Origin: Saprospiraceae bacterium
Lineage (GTDB): Bacteria > Bacteroidota > Bacteroidia > Chitinophagales > Saprospiraceae
Direction: 5' to 3'
DNA: 64,000 bases
Assembly: GCA_020631355.1 (NCBI GenBank)
Contig: JAHDHL010000003.1
Coordinates: 124,001 to 188,000 of the forward strand
Shown: positions 62,540 through 64,000 of the stretch, piece by piece
Numbering within the stretch: the first letter of the stretch is position 1
Layout: the number at the start of each line of letters is the position of its first letter
Translations under genes and position numbers: made by a program
Notes under the pieces: generated by a model
Told to the model about the DNA's origin: nothing
Database searches by the model: none
The model's input: only the letters and a program-made list of their open reading frames with translations

Positions 62540-63313
62540 CTTTTCATCCACGAAGAAAATAGTTGCGAAATTTCTATAGACCTCATGCTCTTTACTAATG
62601 CCGTGGTTATACATTTCAGATATTGCCCCGTCTAGGTAAAGAGCATTCTTACATTTAAGATTTTCCTTGAAAATAGTCGCCATATCATAGAAATTGGTCC
62701 TTTGCCCAGAAATGACAAAATGAATGTTTCCATCATCATCCACTCCCACCCCATTTCTGATATGGAGGTTTTTGGAGCCTTCATTAAATGCTGGATGATA
62801 GTCGCCATCTATGATAAGCATGGGCCCTGACTGGACTCCCATTGTAATCTGTGAAATATCTGCTTTCGCTACAAAAGCATTGGATTCCATCACATGGGCC
62901 TCGCCCTTTTGAGTAAGATAAAAACAACCATTCGGTAACAAATGGAAATTGCCACTGGCATTCCTGAGATTGATATTCTGTATGACTTCTTTATTTTGGA
63001 TGAATAATCCTCCTGGATAATGATTCTTACCAAAAATTCCACCATTGGTTGCAAATAACAACTGTCTGCCGGATTGATAGAGGGAATCTCCCAACGACTT
63101 AATTTTCCGGATTCCATCAATATGATAACTGCACATCCTTAAATCTTTGGCCCGTACCGAAGTAATCCTATAATCAATGTTGTTATAGGATATATCACTT
63201 ACTTTTACATCCGGCCGATAAATGAAAGTAGTTGATTCCTCCTTTTCCTTTTCAAAACAACCTAGTATTAAGGATGTAAAACAAATGAACCAAATGCCTC
63301 GTATCATCATCAT
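62531..63313 (-). CDS. Phosphodiester glycosidase-like lipoprotein
   Basis: A 260-residue lipoprotein (signal WFICFTSLILGC; lipobox Cys19 counted from the first of three Mets). The body resembles the NAGPA family (phosphodiester alpha-GlcNAcase): LLFATNGGIFG, YPGGLFIQ, MGVQSGPMLIIDG, RNGVGVDDDGNIHFVIS and NALYLDGAISEMY, where the family usually has LDGG. The Gly to Ala change near the active site could matter. In bacteria such proteins act on cell-wall or exopolysaccharide phosphodiesters. It is divergent from the amidase gene, which would fit a wall-remodelling role (inference). Confidence 0.8.
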   Translation of the reverse strand: MMMIRGIWFICFTSLILGCFEKEKEESTTFIYRPDVKVSDISYNNIDYRITSVRAKDLRMCSYHIDGIRKIKSLGDSLYQSGRQLLFATNGGIFGKNHYPGGLFIQNKEVIQNINLRNASGNFHLLPNGCFYLTQKGEAHVMESNAFVAKADISQITMGVQSGPMLIIDGDYHPAFNEGSKNLHIRNGVGVDDDGNIHFVISGQRTNFYDMATIFKENLKCKNALYLDGAISEMYNHGISKEHEVYRNFATIFFVDEKLE

Positions 63314-63368
63314 GTATCCTAATTTTCATCAAAATTCGAAATATTAAGTTAAATTTTCATCTAAACGA

Positions 63369-63400
63369 TTTAGAATTAGGACTTTGATATAATATTTTTG
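63369..63400 (+). promoter_or_regulatory. Promoter of the partial amidase gene
   Basis: TTTA (63369-63372), 20 bases, TATTTTTG (63393-63400), one base off the full consensus. It lies 56 bases before the ATG at 63457. Confidence 0.5.
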
Positions 63401-63456
63401 CTGCTGATAACCTTAACAAATACAGCACAGATTTCCTTAAAAACGGAATCATACCT

Positions 63457-64000
63457 ATGAAAGTGATCACCACCTGTTGTTTATTCTTATTCATTTCTTT
63501 GTCGGCAATGGCTGTCGAACCCAATTATCTTACCATTCAACCCAAGGACGGGGATGGTATCATGTCCATTCTAAGGCGATACAATCTCCTTGGAAGTAAA
63601 TGCGATAAGGAACATTTCTATGAAATCAATAAGCTCAGTCAGAAATCCGTAATCTATACGGATAGAAAATACAAGCTTCCACTATTCATTTATGAATATG
63701 ATGGTACATCCATCCGATCTACCATTGGAGACAACAATTGGGATAAGGCTGTTCGAATAAGGGATTATAACATCAAGTTACACAAGGAGGGCGTCAAACC
63801 GACCATGTTCAATAAGGGCAAGAAAATTTTATGGGTTCCCTATCGGGAATTATATTGTGATGATGAAAAACCCGTTAAGATAGAACCTGTAAACAAGTCT
63901 AATAAAGTCAGGAACTTCCCCATTTTCGGTGATGACTACGCACACACGCCATTGGTTTCTAGTAAACTGAAAGGACAGGTTTTCTATATCGTAGGTGGTC
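63457..64000 (+). CDS. N-acetylmuramoyl-L-alanine amidase-like protein, partial
   Basis: The first 181 codons of a gene that leaves the window at base 64000. Translation from ATG 63457 gives a signal peptide (MKVITTCCLFLFISLSAMA), then a beta-rich N-terminal region (NYLTIQPKDGDGIMSILRRYNL, possibly LysM-like; GKKILWVPYRELYC) and reaches FPIFGDDYAHTP then KGQVFYIVGG. In Bacteroidota amidase_3 proteins this is followed at once by the zinc-binding His-Gly-Gly motif, which would lie just beyond the edge. The predicted function is cutting the amide between MurNAc and the stem peptide of peptidoglycan. Confidence 0.7.
   Translation, partial: MKVITTCCLFLFISLSAMAVEPNYLTIQPKDGDGIMSILRRYNLLGSKCDKEHFYEINKLSQKSVIYTDRKYKLPLFIYEYDGTSIRSTIGDNNWDKAVRIRDYNIKLHKEGVKPTMFNKGKKILWVPYRELYCDDEKPVKIEPVNKSNKVRNFPIFGDDYAHTPLVSSKLKGQVFYIVGG

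Overview
The window reads as chromosomal DNA of a Bacteroidota bacterium, most likely a Saprospiria-type gliding/secreting lineage (inference). The support is a large surface protein with SprB-type repeats and a type IX secretion (T9SS) C-terminal signal, many lipoproteins, an OstA-like LPS export protein, YfhO- and DUF3857-type proteins, and several promoters of the Bacteroidota pattern TTTG-N19-21-TAnnTTTG. Shine-Dalgarno sites are not obvious. I see no phage, insertion sequence, CRISPR array, rRNA or tRNA. Most of the window looks like densely packed core genome.

Layout. 0-8 kb: the start of a secreted protein cut by the window edge, two lipoproteins, hemF, a secreted lamin-tail-like protein, an RtcB-type RNA ligase behind a long leader, and a pair of small related membrane proteins. 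7.4-16.7 kb: a KapD-like exonuclease, Mn-type superoxide dismutase, a same-strand envelope run (YfhO-like membrane protein, OstA-like protein, BatE-like TPR/SH3 protein), a family 2 glycosyltransferase and a LolC/E-type permease. 16.7-30.3 kb: a CARDB-like secreted protein, a GMC (long-chain alcohol oxidase-like) oxidoreductase, an unknown helical protein, a DinB-like protein, peptidase T, a glycosyltransferase, a lone C39-peptidase ABC exporter, cytidine deaminase, a saccharopine dehydrogenase-like protein, a GT39-like membrane protein and an S24-peptidase repressor. 30.5-38.2 kb: an unknown 374-residue protein, a small Cys-rich lipoprotein, CutA, a double-AAA+ protein with a duplicated beta-rich N-terminus, an MscS channel, MsrB and PsuG. 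38.3-47.7 kb: the 1317-residue T9SS repeat protein, ornithine aminotransferase, and two DUF3857/transglutaminase proteins in tandem, the first without its catalytic cysteine. 47.8-51 kb: an AT-rich accessory-looking stretch with a beta-propeller protein, small secreted or hypothetical proteins and one apparently broken gene. 51-64 kb: Lnt, MetG, an M16 peptidase, a beta-propeller/amidohydrolase fusion, a half-size glycosyltransferase, a phosphodiester glycosidase-like lipoprotein and the start of an N-acetylmuramoyl-L-alanine amidase.

How the genes work together. A strong theme is envelope building and stress repair: LPS transport (OstA), lipoprotein maturation (Lnt), lipoprotein or LPS-type release (LolC/E-like), glycosyltransferases, osmotic protection (MscS), and oxidative repair (SOD, MsrB). 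The most striking architectural feature is the packing of convergent genes. Fourteen convergent junctions fall into two kinds: those that touch or overlap with no hairpin, and those that share a strong two-way terminator, three of which contain the stop codon of the minus-strand gene. The best candidates for undescribed biology are the double-AAA+ protein with its duplicated N-terminal module and unknown neighbours (29.5-35.1 kb), the RtcB leader plus the membrane-protein pair (4.7-7.5 kb), and the transglutaminase/pseudo-transglutaminase pair (43.8-47.7 kb). None of these can be called a system from sequence alone.
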